Shown: positions 11,000 to 22,565 of the stretch, piece after piece
How the letters are laid out: every line of letters begins with the position of its first letter
Position numbering within the stretch: the stretch's first letter is position 1
NCBI GenBank assembly: GCA_963662155.1
Contig: OY759261.1
Coordinates: 50,727,914 to 50,791,913 of the forward strand
Reading direction: 5' to 3'
DNA from: Lamellibrachia columna
Taxonomy: Eukaryota; Annelida; Polychaeta; Sabellida; Siboglinidae
Length of the DNA stretch: 64,000 bases
Notes under the pieces: generated by a model
What the model was told of the DNA's origin: nothing
The model's input: the letters and a program-made list of their open reading frames with translations, nothing else
The model's database searches: none
Program-made: the position numbers and the translations under genes

Positions 11000-13640
11000 G
11001 CGCACGAAAAAGGTGCATATAAATGTGGTGAACAATAAATTTTGAACAAAATAGTGGAATTAAAAAGTGGATTAAAATCAGATGTCCTTATTACAGGCGA
11101 ATGAGGTGAGCTGGAGGGGCAAGATAGGTGCTCACAGCTAGTTGGAAGGGGTGAATTATTATTTCAGTGGGGAGTAAATTCCAGGCTCTTTCCTGACTCT
11201 AGGATAGAATGAGTATGCATGTGTCGATGCGTACATGTATTTGTATATATTTATCAGGATCACTGTTTCGTATATGGGTGCATGGGACTACAAGATGTTT
11301 TGGCAGAGAAATATTCACGAGGTTATGTTTAATTTTGTAGAAGAAAGTGAGTTGGTGGTGTAATCGTCGTTGTTCTAATGTCTGCCAGCCGAGTTTGTTT
11401 TGTAGGTGTGTGATGCTTGTTGTACGGCGGTGGTCATTAAGGACAAATCAAGCGGACAATATGCTCCATCACCTTGCACAGAATACAAGTTAAAGATGTT
11501 GGTCTATAGTTAGCAGGGTCGCATTTATTGCCTTTTTTGTGTATTGCCGTGACAAGGGCTGTATTCCTGGCTTGGGTGAGTTTGCCAGTGGTGTGATTGC
11601 TAAAAAATGTGCTGTATTATGGGGGATATCTCTTTAGCAGTTTCCTTTAGTATTTTTGCAGGAATTTCATCTGGCCCTGGCACTTTGTTGGGGTTTAGCG
11701 CTTCAAGATGTTTTATGATGCTGTTTAGTCTGATTTCTAGGGTTTGAATTGAGGGAAATAGTGATGGGCCTTTTGTTGGGATAGGAAGTTGTTCATTTGT
11801 GAAAGCTGATTTGAAGTGGTCATTGAGAACATCTGCTTTGTAGTGGCCGGTTGTTTTCAAGTTGTTGTTTACTTTTAGTGCTGGAATGCCAAGATTTTCT
11901 GTTTTGTTTTATCTGATGAAGGACCAAAATTGTTTTGGATTTGTCGTCAAACTTTCTCCAATAATGTTGTTAATAGGATTTGGTCACTTCTTTGGTGGCT
12001 GTTTTTCTTCATTGTTTGAAGTTTTCCCAACATTTTTTCTTCTTCTTGGCTTTAGCATGAGTTTTATCAATTTTTCTCTGTAGTCTGATAATACTTCTTG
12101 TGATCCAGGGTAGGTGTTGTTTAGATTTACTTCTTGTGATCCAGGGTAGGTGTTGTTTAGATTTACTTCTTGTGATCCAGGGTAGGTGTTGTTTAGATTT
12201 ACTTCTTGTGATCCAGCGTAGGTGTTGTTTAGATTTTGTCATGGGACTAGGGATGGATTCTCCTATCAGGTTTGTGTAGTTTTTATGAAAGACGTTCCAA
12301 TTTGAATTTACATCTTGTTCGTCTGGTTTTTGAATAAAGTACTGCTGAGCTAGCTGGGTGCAGTTTGATTTAAGGGATTCCCAGTTTGCAGATCTGTAGT
12401 TGTATACTTTGTGTGGTGGTTTGTTTTTTTCAGTTAGGATTCATATTGATGTCAAAGAGAATGGCTTCATGATCACTCATGCGTGCAACTGTGTTTATGG
12501 TGGAGATAAGGGATGGGTTTTACTTAGTACTAGGTCTAATATATTTCCAGAATCTAGTCGGGTGAGTTCATTTACCATATTAACTAGTCCAAATTCACCA
12601 ACTATTTCAATTAGTTTGTTATGTTTCGCAGCTGTCTGTTGGTTTGTTGCACACAAATTCTCCAGTCGATGTCAGGAAGGTTTAGATCTCCAGCTAGGAT
12701 GACAGATGGGGGTATCTTGCAGCTACGATATAGGATGGAGAGAGATTCATGTAAGGCTTCTAGAGATGTTGTGTCGTTTGGAGGTATGCAGTAGGATGCC
12801 AGATAGATAGCTTTTTTATGCACAAAGTGTATTTTTGTCCAAATAATTTCACAGGTTGTGTTTAGTTTGTCTAGGGGGTCTGCTATAATGTCATTTCAGA
12901 GTGCTATCAAAACACCTCCACCGTGGACGTTATGATCTTTTCGGATTGCTTCATAATTTGTGGGGAGAAAGGAGTATGTGGGGATACTTGAGTCATGTTT
13001 GGTTTCAACCAGAAGGATTATGTCAGGGTTTGTTGAGTTTATTGTTGCCTGCAGTTGGGATACTTTATTAGTGCTCTTGATGGTGTTGCAGTTTATCAGC
13101 ATGGCTTTAGTTTTGGTTTACTTTTTATCTTTGCTCGGTCAGGAGTAGACGTATTAGCTGGATTTGGTGCAAATGTAGGATTCGTATCACCAGAGATATT
13201 TGTGCAGTCACTGCTGTCTACAAGAGACTCGAGGACTGTGTAGGGGTTTGAGTTATTTATGTTGCTGGCAAACAGACACTCAGAATAGTTTGGCAGTCCA
13301 CAGCAAGAACAGAACCAGAGCACACTATATATTTTAATTGTTCGTATGTGGTGTCATTAATTTGGACACATTCGTATCACCAGATGGTACCAACAGTCAC
13401 ATTGATCACACTGTATGGCATGGTGGTGGTCATGTACCTCACGGCTGCAGGTGTCACATGGATATTTGGGAGAGGGATCTGAGGTGGGACCAGGGTTTGG
13501 ATGAAGGTCCCCTACTTGTATTATAAGTCCACACAGATATAAGAGAGATAGGGTATGGGGCTTAGTTAGCATCATCTTGTTTTTCTTTGTGGTTGAGAAC
13601 GTGGGAAATGGTGGCAGGTTTCTTGTCAGCAGGGCTGAAA
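11000..13640 (-). mobile_element. internally deleted CR1/L2-like LINE with PHD-finger
   Basis: In the minus sense the order is as follows. A PHD-type zinc finger comes first (GDLHPNPGP leader, then CDTCSREV, IQCDQCDCWYH and WFCSCC; 13,575-13,100). The apurinic endonuclease follows (INCNTIKS, VETKHDSSIPTYSF, HGGGV, ILAGDLNLPDIDW; 13,100-12,600), then a linker, then the start of the reverse transcriptase (NPNKVPGPDEIPAKILKE, HKKGNKCDPANYRPTSL; 11,860-11,430). The sequence then jumps to the C-terminal tail (LGWQTLEQRR, 11,425-11,220). The palm domain with the catalytic YxDD-like motif is missing, so the copy cannot retrotranspose alone. Frameshifts and stops are present. It retains its 5' region, unlike most LINE copies. 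Confidence 0.8.
12091..12237. repeat. 36-bp VNTR inside the LINE
   Basis: Four copies of a 36-bp unit (core CTTCTTGTGATCCAGGGTAG) lie in the endonuclease-RT linker of the minus-strand LINE. They encode a 12-residue repeat with core KQHLPWITRS. The unit length keeps the reading frame. Confidence 0.9.
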
Positions 13641-14200
13641 GTGTTGTTGTGGAATCCTCATTGTTGGTGGAAATTTGACATAGGAACTTAATACTACTTA
13701 TGCATGTTTGCTGCCAGGAAGCATAGTGTTATCACGAGTGTGAATTTCATGTTTACGTCGGGCGAGAGGGTTGTTAAATAAAGTGGTTTTGAATTTTCTT
13801 GCGAAAGTATGTATTAGCAGATGTTTGCTATAACTTGCCTTTAGAGGGCTAAAGTCACATTAGATAAAATATGTACTAAACTGTTTAAAAGTGCATGTGC
13901 AGGGTTTGGGCTAGTGCGAACATAGACAGATAGTCAGTAGGAGTCTAGGGGTGTGTTATGTCTGTGGTCCTGGGCCGACTCAGGAACTCTGGGAATATGA
14001 AAACACAGGGGTGGCAATGAAGCACCCGAAGAAGGGCCTCTTTGTTAGTACAAGATGTGATAAACACAGGGTAGAATTTCTTTGAAATTCTAAGCTAAGA
14101 GTGTATTTTAAGTGTATCTAGTTTATATGTATAACTAATATACAGTATATTTAAGTTTGAATAAATGCACTAATTTTAGTTGTGTTTAGGATGATTTGGG
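13641..14200. other. possible LINE 5' leader and unassigned sequence
   Basis: Lies directly upstream (minus sense) of the LINE PHD-finger start. Part of it may be the element's untranslated leader. No other feature is seen. Confidence 0.35.
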
Positions 14201-14480
14201 TTTCGCGCGTTTTAACGACTATTGTTTACATCCGCCATCTTGATTTATGTTCGTTGTTAAGCAAGGTAAACGCAGCTGATTGAGTAAATATGGTTTAGGA
14301 ACGTGTGATCTCTAACGTTATAATACGATTATATTCTGGTTTGATACTATTGCATATCTGTAAGTTTAAGGTGTAAAGAGCATATGTATCATACTGGTAA
14401 TAATTTATGTAGATGTCGGAGTGAAGAAAAAGAAAGGACTACACCTGACGCATGCGCACTGTCACCGCTATAAATACATC
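14200..14480. promoter_or_regulatory. candidate promoter (YY1-like, NRF1-like, TATA-like motifs)
   Basis: CCGCCATCTTGATT near 14,232 matches the YY1 consensus. About 220 bp on, GCATGCGCAC resembles an NRF1 site and is followed by CTATAAATA. A CGCGCG cluster precedes the YY1-like site. Such motifs cluster at animal promoters, but no transcript start or adjacent intact gene is visible, so this is inference only. Confidence 0.3.
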
Positions 14481-15000
14481 CACCACCAGGCTCAAGCACG
14501 TGATAGTAAAGTTATAAATAATTTTATTTGTGTGTACATGAATATATATAGAAAACAGTTATGCCAGAAATTACATTATGATATTTAAAAATGGAACAGA
14601 ACACTGCTACTCAAATGTTGGGGACATACAATAAGCACCAAGCACACACCTTGACTTGTGACAAACACAGTGAGCCACTGTCAATGGCTGACGGTTACGC
14701 TCTAATTATTCCAATACATGCCACATGTATACAGTGTTGCTCCTTCCAGACCAGATATCAAAAACATGGTAGTCAATTACTCAATACCACAACATTCCTT
14801 AACATAATAACCTGATGCACAATTATACCTCTCTACCTTCTAAGAAATTTGTTATAACAAACTAATAATTTCATCCAAATTACCTGTAATATCCACAACA
14901 ATCAAAACATAAGCATGTCCAAATTTTATAACCTGTGTTGTGACCACGACTTCTGTTTTTTTGGTTCAGGATACAGTTGACTTTCCCATTGGAGAAGGTG
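14481..15000. other. no gene recognised
   Basis: The plus-strand open stretch at 14,591-14,815 has no recognisable domain or splice context. Confidence 0.4.
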
Positions 15001-15019
15001 GTTGACAGTAAGACTAAGA

Positions 15020-15190
15020 GGCAATTGAAGACCAAGAGCCACATGGAGAGACAACTGCAAGGCAATGAAGGCATGGAAGGAGAACATGAAGTATGAAGAT
15101 CTGGTCAGAATGGCACAATGCAGATATGAGTAGCTGCCTGTGATAGCTGACCTTCCGAGAGGGGATGGCACCACATGATGATGACGATGA
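15020..15190 (+). mobile_element. probable LINE C-terminal remnant
   Basis: The plus strand reads RPRATWRDNCKAMKAWKENM then KYEDLVRMAQCRYE. It resembles the GRPRxxW tail of non-LTR reverse transcriptases. Very short and isolated. Confidence 0.35.
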
Positions 15191-15199
15191 TGAAGTTGT

Positions 15200-16030
15200 A
15201 TCATGAATGGTTACGTAGGAAATAAAATGTATACACACAGTGTGTGATGCTTGTTTATATGATGAAATACCTTTGAATATATACAATAGTTGTGAGTCTA
15301 AGCATTATATTATATATAGTATTTATTGAAGTAATGCTAAATAGGTCAACAACAAGTTAACAACTGACATTTGACCATTTATATAATGTAGCATGCAACT
15401 AATTTCAGTTAGAATATCTACTAGTAAAATATTTTAGGTATTTCATGATTCATAAAAATAAGGTATACACTATTGAGTATATCCAAACAATTTGTCTTCA
15501 GAATGTTGCCACCGGGTCATATATCAAATTGCATAGATCAAGGGACTGTGTTTATGTAGATACACATGTGTAATTAATTAATTAAACAAGATAATTTGAA
15601 ATGCTCAATGTGACAACATGACAAAGTATTGGTTTGCAACATGTTTGCTTGATGGTGCCATTTTCGATTTTAAGCATCCTGCTAGACCAGGGTTTTTTAA
15701 AGGTTCAGCTCACATGGGCAGTGCAACATTTCACACGGTCATGGGCAAACATGTGTTTACTTTTATCAGGCACATTGCCGCGCATATATACACAACACAA
15801 TATTTGTTTATTTACTTTTGGATTTCACACGGGCATGGAGGGTTTTCACATGGGCAAATTGCCCGTGTGAAAGGCCTTAAAAACATGTGCTAGACCACTA
15901 AAATATATCAATAAAATGCAGAATGTATGTGTATTCATGCTTGTAAATCAAATATCACCCTTCACCGGACACTAAATATTAAAAATTAGTGCCATAAATC
16001 ATTTATGTAGTATAAATTTATTACTGCGCG
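15200..16030. other. AT-rich sequence with CACATGGGC palindromic motifs
   Basis: Several CACATGGGCA/CACACGGGC words occur between 15,710 and 15,872, ending in an imperfect palindrome TCACATGGGCAAATTGCC. It may be the end of a DNA transposon. No coding signal. Confidence 0.35.
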
Positions 16031-16032
16031 GG

Positions 16033-16050
16033 CAGCGCCACCTGGCGGTC
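16033..16050 (-). promoter_or_regulatory. CTCF-like motif
   Basis: The minus strand reads GACCGCCAGGTGGCGCTG, very close to the bilaterian CTCF core (CCNNNAGGTGGCGCT-type). A single motif match may be chance. It lies about 350 bp from a CpG-richer stretch. Confidence 0.35.
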
Positions 16051-16379
16051 CAAAATGCAATTAATTATTGACACCATCGCACATGGGACTTTAGGAGTGA
16101 TGTACGTTACTAGCCAGAGCTAGCCAAGCTATTACTATATTGTCCAGTAATGTTAATAAATGATAAATGAAAGACATACAATGGTTTTTTTCCGTGAACC
16201 AAGGTGAATCCCGGATTTGCGAGAATCATAAAACACGATGTATATTATCAGAGTAAAGACTAAAGTACGTTTATCCAGCTTTACAGGCATATGCACACTT
16301 TTATTATAGGTGGTCCAAGTCAGCTGCTATGCACCGTAATAGGCACCCCCTATAAACTGGCGTCTGCGGGTATACGTTT

Positions 16380-16700
16380 TGGTCACCTTGCCGATCACAA
16401 CACTACTAGCGCCGTCCAACGAGCTCCGGCATTGCTACCGTAGGCTTGGCCTCGGGGCTTCATTATCGCTTCAGGAATGTCAGCTAAAATCAACATTACA
16501 ATGTGAGTCACTTTCGGAATTTTACAAATAAATAAAAGAGCAACAATTACACACCTTGTAATTTGCGCCTCGATCGATCTGATTCTCGCGCCCTTTCGGC
16601 TTTGCACGCGAAAAATTGTGGCACCACGTTACGGAGCCTGGATTAATGGAGGATGCGTTCGCTGCATTCGCTAGATGGCAGTGCAATATGCACACGTTTT
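16380..16700. promoter_or_regulatory. CpG-richer stretch, possible promoter
   Basis: Local concentration of CG dinucleotides (GCGCCTCGATCGATC, TTCTCGCGCCCTTTCGG, TTGCACGCG) in an otherwise CpG-poor window. There is no recognised coding exon. It could be the promoter of the FERM-like gene remnant downstream or of a gene not seen here. Confidence 0.25.
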
Positions 16701-17300
16701 TTGTGGTGCGCTGATCGTTAAATGTTTGTGGTTAAATGCGGTAGGAAGAACTAGTTCAACCAAGTTTTGTGCAGAGTGGACAAGAGAAACTTTGCTAAAC
16801 AGTATCCTTGTGTTTTGCCTATTTTGTAAGTTGCTTATACGCGATATACGAACGATCCCCTATTATCGCTCACATGTGCATACCGATTTCAAACATTGCC
16901 ATCATTCACTACATCTCCATTATATGCAAGTTTTATTTCATTTATACATATTTAATAATTGTCATAATCGGAGCACATTATGAACGAAAACACAATAAAG
17001 AGGTTTTCATCAAAAAGTGCCTCCGTCACCAAGGATCACAAATCCCTCCATCACCCAGGGGCCAGGATGAAACTGAAGAAAAAAAATGCTTCAGTGTAAT
17101 TAAACATGTAGACTATTGCCTGCTAGATAAGGGATTTTTTGTCATACCGTAATGTATTTCAGGAGTTGAAACAAACAAAGTATTGTAACCGTGTTATATA
17201 TTTTACTAATCCGCAAAGAATTTGTGTACCGCCAAAATGTACCATTTAATAATACGTGTGCAAAGTAGTTGTAGCTAAAGCTGATGTGGTGATGATTTTT
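16701..17300. other. no gene recognised
   Basis: Weak plus-strand open stretches without domain similarity. The segment leads directly into the Penelope-like element. Confidence 0.4.
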
Positions 17301-17304
17301 ATGA

Positions 17305-18480
17305 GTAGACGACATCATGGAGTTGTTGAAATTTGTCCTGGAGACGACATACTTCAGATTTGAAGGAGAAATTTACCAGCAGAAATTTGGAGTAGCCATG
17401 GGCAGTCCGGTATCGCCCATTGTTGTCAACTTGTACATGGAGGACCTGGAGCAGAAAATAATAGCAACAGCACCGGTAGATTGCCAACCGAGAAACTGGA
17501 AACGATATGTGGACGATGTAATTTGCCTGGTACACACGGGAAAGGCAAAGAAATTACAACAACACATGAACACTGTAGACCCTACAGGGAGCATCATTTT
17601 CACGCGGGAAGATGAAGAGAACAACAGCATGCCCTTCCTGGATGCGAAGTTCACCAGAAAGGAAGATGGCAGTGTGAAGTCTACAGTGTACAGGAAGAAG
17701 ACACACACCGACCAATACTTGAACTTTGCGTCCCACCACCCCAAACATCAGAAGTTAGGAGTGGTCAGAACCCTTATGCACAGGTGTGAGACAATAACTT
17801 CAGAGGAGGGGGACAAGAAGGAAGAAGTGGAACACTTGAGAGAAGCTTTAAGAGTATGTGGCTATCCGTCCTGGGCCTTGAACAAGGTGACAGATAGCTG
17901 TAAGAAGAAAAAGAACAAGAAAAAAACAAATGACAGAAATTACAGGAGCCAAGTAGTCATCCCATACGTAGAGGGGGTCTCAGAGAGAGTACACCGAGTA
18001 CTGAAGAAATATGGAGTAGCAACAACTATGCGTCCCCACACCACCCTCAGGCGCTTGTTGGTACATCCCAAAGACAAAGTAGAGCTAGAAGAACATGGTG
18101 AACTGGTGTACCAAATACCATGCAAGAACTGTGGTGCTGAGTACATTGGGGAGACAGGAAGACTACTAAAAACACGACTGGAGGAACACAGAAAGGATGT
18201 AGACAACACGAAAAAAGAGAAATACACAAGGAGCGGGAAAAAAAGATTGATGTCTACCATCAATAAATCCGCCCTTACAGACCATGCGACAACTGAAAAC
18301 CACATCATAGACTGGGCGGGAGTGAACATTGTAGACAAGGAACCCAACCGAAGAATCCGGCACATCAAAGAAGCCATCTGGATCAGAAAAACTACAACAC
18401 CCATCAACAGAGACGAGGGCAATTATGAACTGCCTCACGTGTACGATGACGTCATCAAGTGTCATAGGTACTGATGAAAT
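17305..18480 (+). mobile_element. Penelope-like retroelement, RT (partial) plus GIY-YIG endonuclease
   Basis: An uninterrupted 385-residue frame (17,317-18,474). The first third carries the reverse-transcriptase motif GVAMGSPVSPIVVNLYM and the catalytic RYVDDVICL, followed by the Penelope-type thumb segment (FLDAKF, TDQYLNFASHHPKHQK). A lysine-rich linker leads to a C-terminal GIY-YIG nuclease (LVYQIPCKNC, AEYIGETGRLLKTRLEEH, then LTDHATTENH and IKEAIWIRK). The RT fingers and the motif A aspartate are missing, so the copy is 5'-truncated. Penelope-like elements use the nuclease to prime insertion. The clean frame suggests a young insertion. It has the same orientation as the FERM-like exons downstream. 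Confidence 0.92.
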
Positions 18481-18609
18481 CAACGTGACACGTTGATGAA
18501 AGCCTCTACCAGGTAAACTAAACATACCTTGGATATGTAAAATGAAAGTTATTTGAAATGATGACATTGTTTAGTCTTTTTTCTCTCTCTTTGGTTTCCA
18601 TTGTTTGAT

Positions 18610-18905
18610 CCTTGACTACCTCTATAACTTCATTAATGACTATCTGATTTGTGTTCGATGTTGGCTTATTTAATAATTTCACTAACTCTTGTCTCGTCGA
18701 CTTTTGCTTTGATGTCTACTTCCAGCTGGCTAATCCTGTGTTCAATCTTTTTAAGGAATTCCTCGCATCGTTCTTCACAATTATTTTCGATTTTAAGGTT
18801 TTTCATCACTTTCGCATCGCATGGTGGGCAGAACCAGTGAATGTGTTCTTTCTCATTAATTATTTTGTATTCCATTTCTGTCATGTTTATACATTTTATA
18901 CAAAA
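18610..18905 (-). mobile_element. inverted 5' (ORF1 PHD-finger) part of a LINE
   Basis: The minus strand reads CIKCINMTEMEYKI, then EKEHIHWFCPPCDAKVMKNL, then a coiled-coil-like stretch (IEHRISQLEVDIKAKVDE). CxxC followed by HWxCxxC is the C-terminal half of the PHD finger in CR1-like ORF1 proteins. It abuts, in opposite orientation, the endonuclease-RT part that begins at about 18,905. Confidence 0.65.
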
Positions 18906-20850
18906 ATGCTTGTCACGGTATTCAGCCCATTAGGAAGAAGCGACCACTGTATATTAACTTTTGAAATTCTGTGTACAATCAAACTAAAAAATTACACTGA
19001 AAGAAGAAAGTGTAATAAAAATGCAGATTTTGATAGAACAAGGATTTAGTTTTCAAAAATAGATTGGAAAACCAAATTTAAGGATTCAGACACTAATGTA
19101 AATAGACAATGGGAAATCCTAGACAGAATTAAAACTACTGGAAGAAAATACGTACCACAAATAGAAATCTCTAACCACCGGAAGGGAAACTTTCCCCTGA
19201 ATGCCAAAACTAGAAAGCTGATTAGGCATAAAAATAGATTATGGACAAGATATATGGAAACAAGAGACGGGAAGAAATATTTAGAGTACTGCAAAATTAG
19301 AAACAAAGAGCTTTAACATGAAAACTTTGAAAGGAGCTTGAAAGAAATGTAGCTAATTAAACAAAAAAGAACCCATAAGCCTTCTGGCAATGTTATAAAT
19401 CCAAAACTACAATCAAACCAGGAATTGGTAAATTAAATATAGATCCAACCAATCCCAAATCCAACACTACAACAGATGATGGGAAAAAGCAAATATTCTT
19501 GCAACCTACTTCTCTAGCGTATTTACAACTGAAGAACCAGGGGAAATACCAACTATACCAAGAGTTGAGACTAATACAATGATTGAAGAGTTAACAATAA
19601 CTGAAAGCAAAATATTATTGGCATTGAAAAGTCTAAATATAAACAAATCCCCTGGTCCAGATGAGATAGGAGCCAGGCTACTGGTGGAACTTTCAAAATC
19701 AATCTCGCACCCATTACGTAAAATATTTGAAACATCGATAAAAACAGCTAGTATCCCGAACGATTGGAAAGAAGGGATAATTTCAGCTATTTATAAAAAA
19801 GGAAACAAGTCATTAGCAAGCAACTACCGCCCAGTAAGCATTACAAGAATTCTATGTAAATGCATGGAAAGGATCATTATAAACCATATGTTTGAATATA
19901 TGAAGGAAAATTGTCTATTTAGCCAAAAACAATATGGTTTTATAACAGGGCGCTCTACAGTCCTCCAACTTATAAACGTTTTAGATAACTGGACCTTGGG
20001 ACTCGACAATGGAAATTACACAGATGTCATTTATATGGACTTCCAAAAAGCTTTTGACACGGTACCACATAAGAGGTTAATAAATAAATTGGATAGCTAC
20101 AACATTAGTAATGAATGAATTAATTGGATCGAAGCATTTCTTACAGATAGAAAACAAAAGGTGGCTGTAAATGGTAAAGAATCGAAATGGCACAATGTAA
20201 CTTCTGGGATATCCCAGGGTTCAGTTATAGGACCGTTACTTTTTGTACTATACATAAACGACCTACCAGAACTAACCAAGTATGATACATTTCTATTTGC
20301 AGAAGACATCAAGATATTTAGAACTTACTGATAAAAATGACCAGGGTACTTTACAAGATGACCTAAATACCTTAGAGCAGTGGAGCAACAAATGGTTACT
20401 AAAATGTCATCCAAGCAAATGTAAACACATGACTACTGGAAATAATAACATTGGAGAAATCAAATATTCTATGACACTTAACAACTCCATATATCCGCTC
20501 GACACAATTGAAAAAACAAAACGACTTAGGGGTTATTATAGACACAAAGCTATCCTTTGATGACCACATTAACCAAGCAGTAAACAAAGCAACAAAGATG
20601 ACAAAAATAATTCGCAGAACTTTTCAGTTTCTTGACAAAGATACGTTCTTGTCATTGTATAAAACAATGGTAAGAAAGCATCTTGACTATGCAATAGCAG
20701 TATGGTACCCTTACAAAAAAAAACATATTGCAATAGAAAACATCCAAAGAAGAGCAACAAAAGAATTGCCAGGGATGAGAAACTTAACTTACACATATAG
20801 GAAGATCCTGGTACATTTGACAGCATTTAAAAGTGTTTCTCAGTAACACT
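18905..20850 (+). mobile_element. CR1-like LINE, endonuclease end and reverse transcriptase
   Basis: The plus strand starts with the endonuclease end (PLGRSDHCILTFEI), a linker, then RT blocks: LNINKSPGPDEIGARLL, NYRPVSITRILCKCMERII, YMDFQKAFDTVPHKRL, SGISQGSVIGPLLFVLYIND, then FAEDIKIF in place of the usual FADDTKIF, and the thumb (KQNDLGVIIDTKLSFDDHI, YKTMVRKHLDYA). A TGA at 20,116-20,118 and a frameshift near 20,320 break the ORF, and the second catalytic Asp position is altered. The 3' end stops around RNLTYT with no tail. It is an inactive copy inserted upstream of the FERM-like exons. Confidence 0.88.
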
Positions 20851-20916
20851 TTATGGTTGTGTGAGAAACGTTAACCCTTTACCTGTCTGTGTTGTAGATA
20901 TGAAATGTTCCTGTAG

Positions 20917-20993
20917 CTCAAGGAAGACATCCTGTTGGAAGTTGGAGTGTCCGTTTGAGACGGCCATAGAGCTCACTGCTTTCACCCTACTGT
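20917..20993 (+). pseudogene. FERM F2-lobe exon 1 of EPB41L5-like gene
   Basis: Acceptor CTGTAG and donor GTGAGTG flank a segment reading LKEDILLE in one frame and KLECPFETAIELTAFTLL in another. Together they match the FERM F2 start (KxDIL-G-KLECPFETA). The frame change inside the exon is a one-base-insertion-like or two-base-deletion-like lesion. Confidence 0.7.
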
Positions 20994-20999
20994 GTGAGT

Positions 21000-21675
21000 G
21001 ACATCATTGATGTGGATGGTACTCAAAGTAAAGAAAATGTATAGTGTTTAGTATTTGTCCAGACCACCCCACCAATACACAGTGTGGGACATAGATAACA
21101 TGCTATTGGCGGTGCTTTTTGATTGGCAAGGTGCACGTTATCGGCAATATGCACAATTGAATATTTTACAGTATTTTCTGCCATAATATTACTTGTAGTA
21201 ATACAACATTTGGTCATGTCTATCAGGCCGCATGTGTCTTAGCGATATGTTGTGACATTTAGTTGGAAAAAATTTGGTTAACCCATAAATGTAGCTGTAA
21301 TGTTTGTATTGTTTTAGTAGCACGTACAGAGAGGTAGAAGATATTTCGTAATGAAATGAATAATACTAAGGCAAATGGTTAAATTATGTGTACTTGTAAG
21401 AAGTGGTTGAAGTACCTTTAAGTACTGTCTCTAAATTGACTGTAACTTTACAAGCACGCCATATTTACATTATCCAGTGTGCCTTATAGCCATGTTTACG
21501 TTGGGCTAGAACTACCCACTAGTCCACAAGTCTGTTCACTAGTAAAGATAGCAGTGGACTATTAAAACACTCCAACTAATGTGAATGTATGATAAAAAAA
21601 TAGTATGATGTGTTTATCCGACTGACAGCTGACCTGTGTATACCTGATTGACAGCTGTATTTTTTTGATTGACAG
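21000..21675. other. intron-like sequence
   Basis: Between FERM exons 1 and 2. Contains a repeated TGATTGACAGCTG word (21,620-21,680) just before the acceptor. The 21,047-21,150 segment weakly resembles 39,035-39,110. Confidence 0.4.
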
Positions 21676-21801
21676 CTGAGCTAGGGGATTATGACAATGA
21701 GGAACGCACACACCAGGGTCATCTCAGTTCCGCTTTGTGCCAGAAGAACTGCAATCAGAGGAGATGGAACTCGCCATCTTCGAGAAGTTCAAGTCCTGCA
21801 A
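21676..21801 (+). pseudogene. FERM F2-lobe exon 2 of EPB41L5-like gene
   Basis: The acceptor TTGACAG joins in phase to exon 1, giving SELGDYDNEER. After a single-base loss near 21,726 the frame continues FRFVPEELQSEEMELAIFEK, which matches the EPB41L5 FERM segment FRFVP..EEMELAIFEKWK. The donor is GTCAGTG. Confidence 0.75.
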
Positions 21802-22051
21802 GTCAGTGAATAATAACAATAATACATTTCTTATATAGAGCCTCATCCAAATAATTGTTCTGTATATATATACATATACATAAATATACATATGTATATA
21901 TAAAAGTCTAGGTGCTACATAGTGCTTACAGGACATCATTCGGGGGACCGGTTACATATTTTTGTTTTGTTGATTTTCCAACAATGATGAATTGTAATAT
22001 TGTTTGTAACACTAATATAAACCACACCTTGTGTTTCACCTGACGCACCAG

Positions 22052-22174
22052 AAGGCCTACAAGCACCTGTGGAAGTGTGCCATGGAGCACCACGCCTTCA
22101 GACTTCAAGGGCCTGATGAAGGGGCCCAATGAACAGCAGAGCTTCTTCCGAATGGGGTCTCGCTTCTGATACAG
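22052..22174 (+). pseudogene. FERM F3-lobe end, exon 3 of EPB41L5-like gene
   Basis: Reads [16 protein letters not shown] then, after a frame change, [18 protein letters not shown]. The family has CKHLWKCAVEHHAFFRL and then xRxGSRFRYSG, so an Arg codon has probably become TGA (22,168-22,170 region). The donor GTAGGG follows directly and is itself multiplied by the 27-bp array. Confidence 0.75.
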
Positions 22175-22344
22175 GTAGGGTTGGTCTCACTTTTGCTATA
22201 GGTAAGGCTGGTCTCACTTCTGATACAGGTAGGGTTGGTCTTACTTATGCTATAGGTAAGGCTGGTCTCACTTCTGATACAGGTAGGGCTGGTCTCACTT
22301 ATGCTATAGGTAAGGCTGGTCTCACTTCCGCTACAGGTAGGGTC
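22156..22344. repeat. 27-bp array multiplying an exon end and its splice donor
   Basis: Seven copies of a 27-bp unit (core GGTCTCACTTCTGATACAGG followed by TAGGGTT). The first copy is the last 19 bases of FERM exon 3 plus its donor. Each later copy again carries CAG/GTAGGG or TAG/GTAAGG. Confidence 0.9.
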
Positions 22345-22565
22345 GTCTTCATAAAGATGAGAAGTAAACCAGAGAAACAAAAACAAGAGAAATGGCTTAC
22401 TGTTTGCTGGGTGCACAACTTTAAAGTTTATGTGCTGCCATCTGTCACATTGCATGTAGGGTAATTTGTTTTAGTCAGCATGTAACAACACCGTCTTACT
22501 AACAGTTCCTTGGATGCTGTTGGATAACATTTATAGGAAAACTTGATCGTGACATGACATGATCT

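Noticed and set aside
16675..17152. Overlapping plus-strand frames of about 100 codons upstream of the Penelope-like element
   Set aside because: No domain, no codon bias and no splice sites. AT-rich chance frames.
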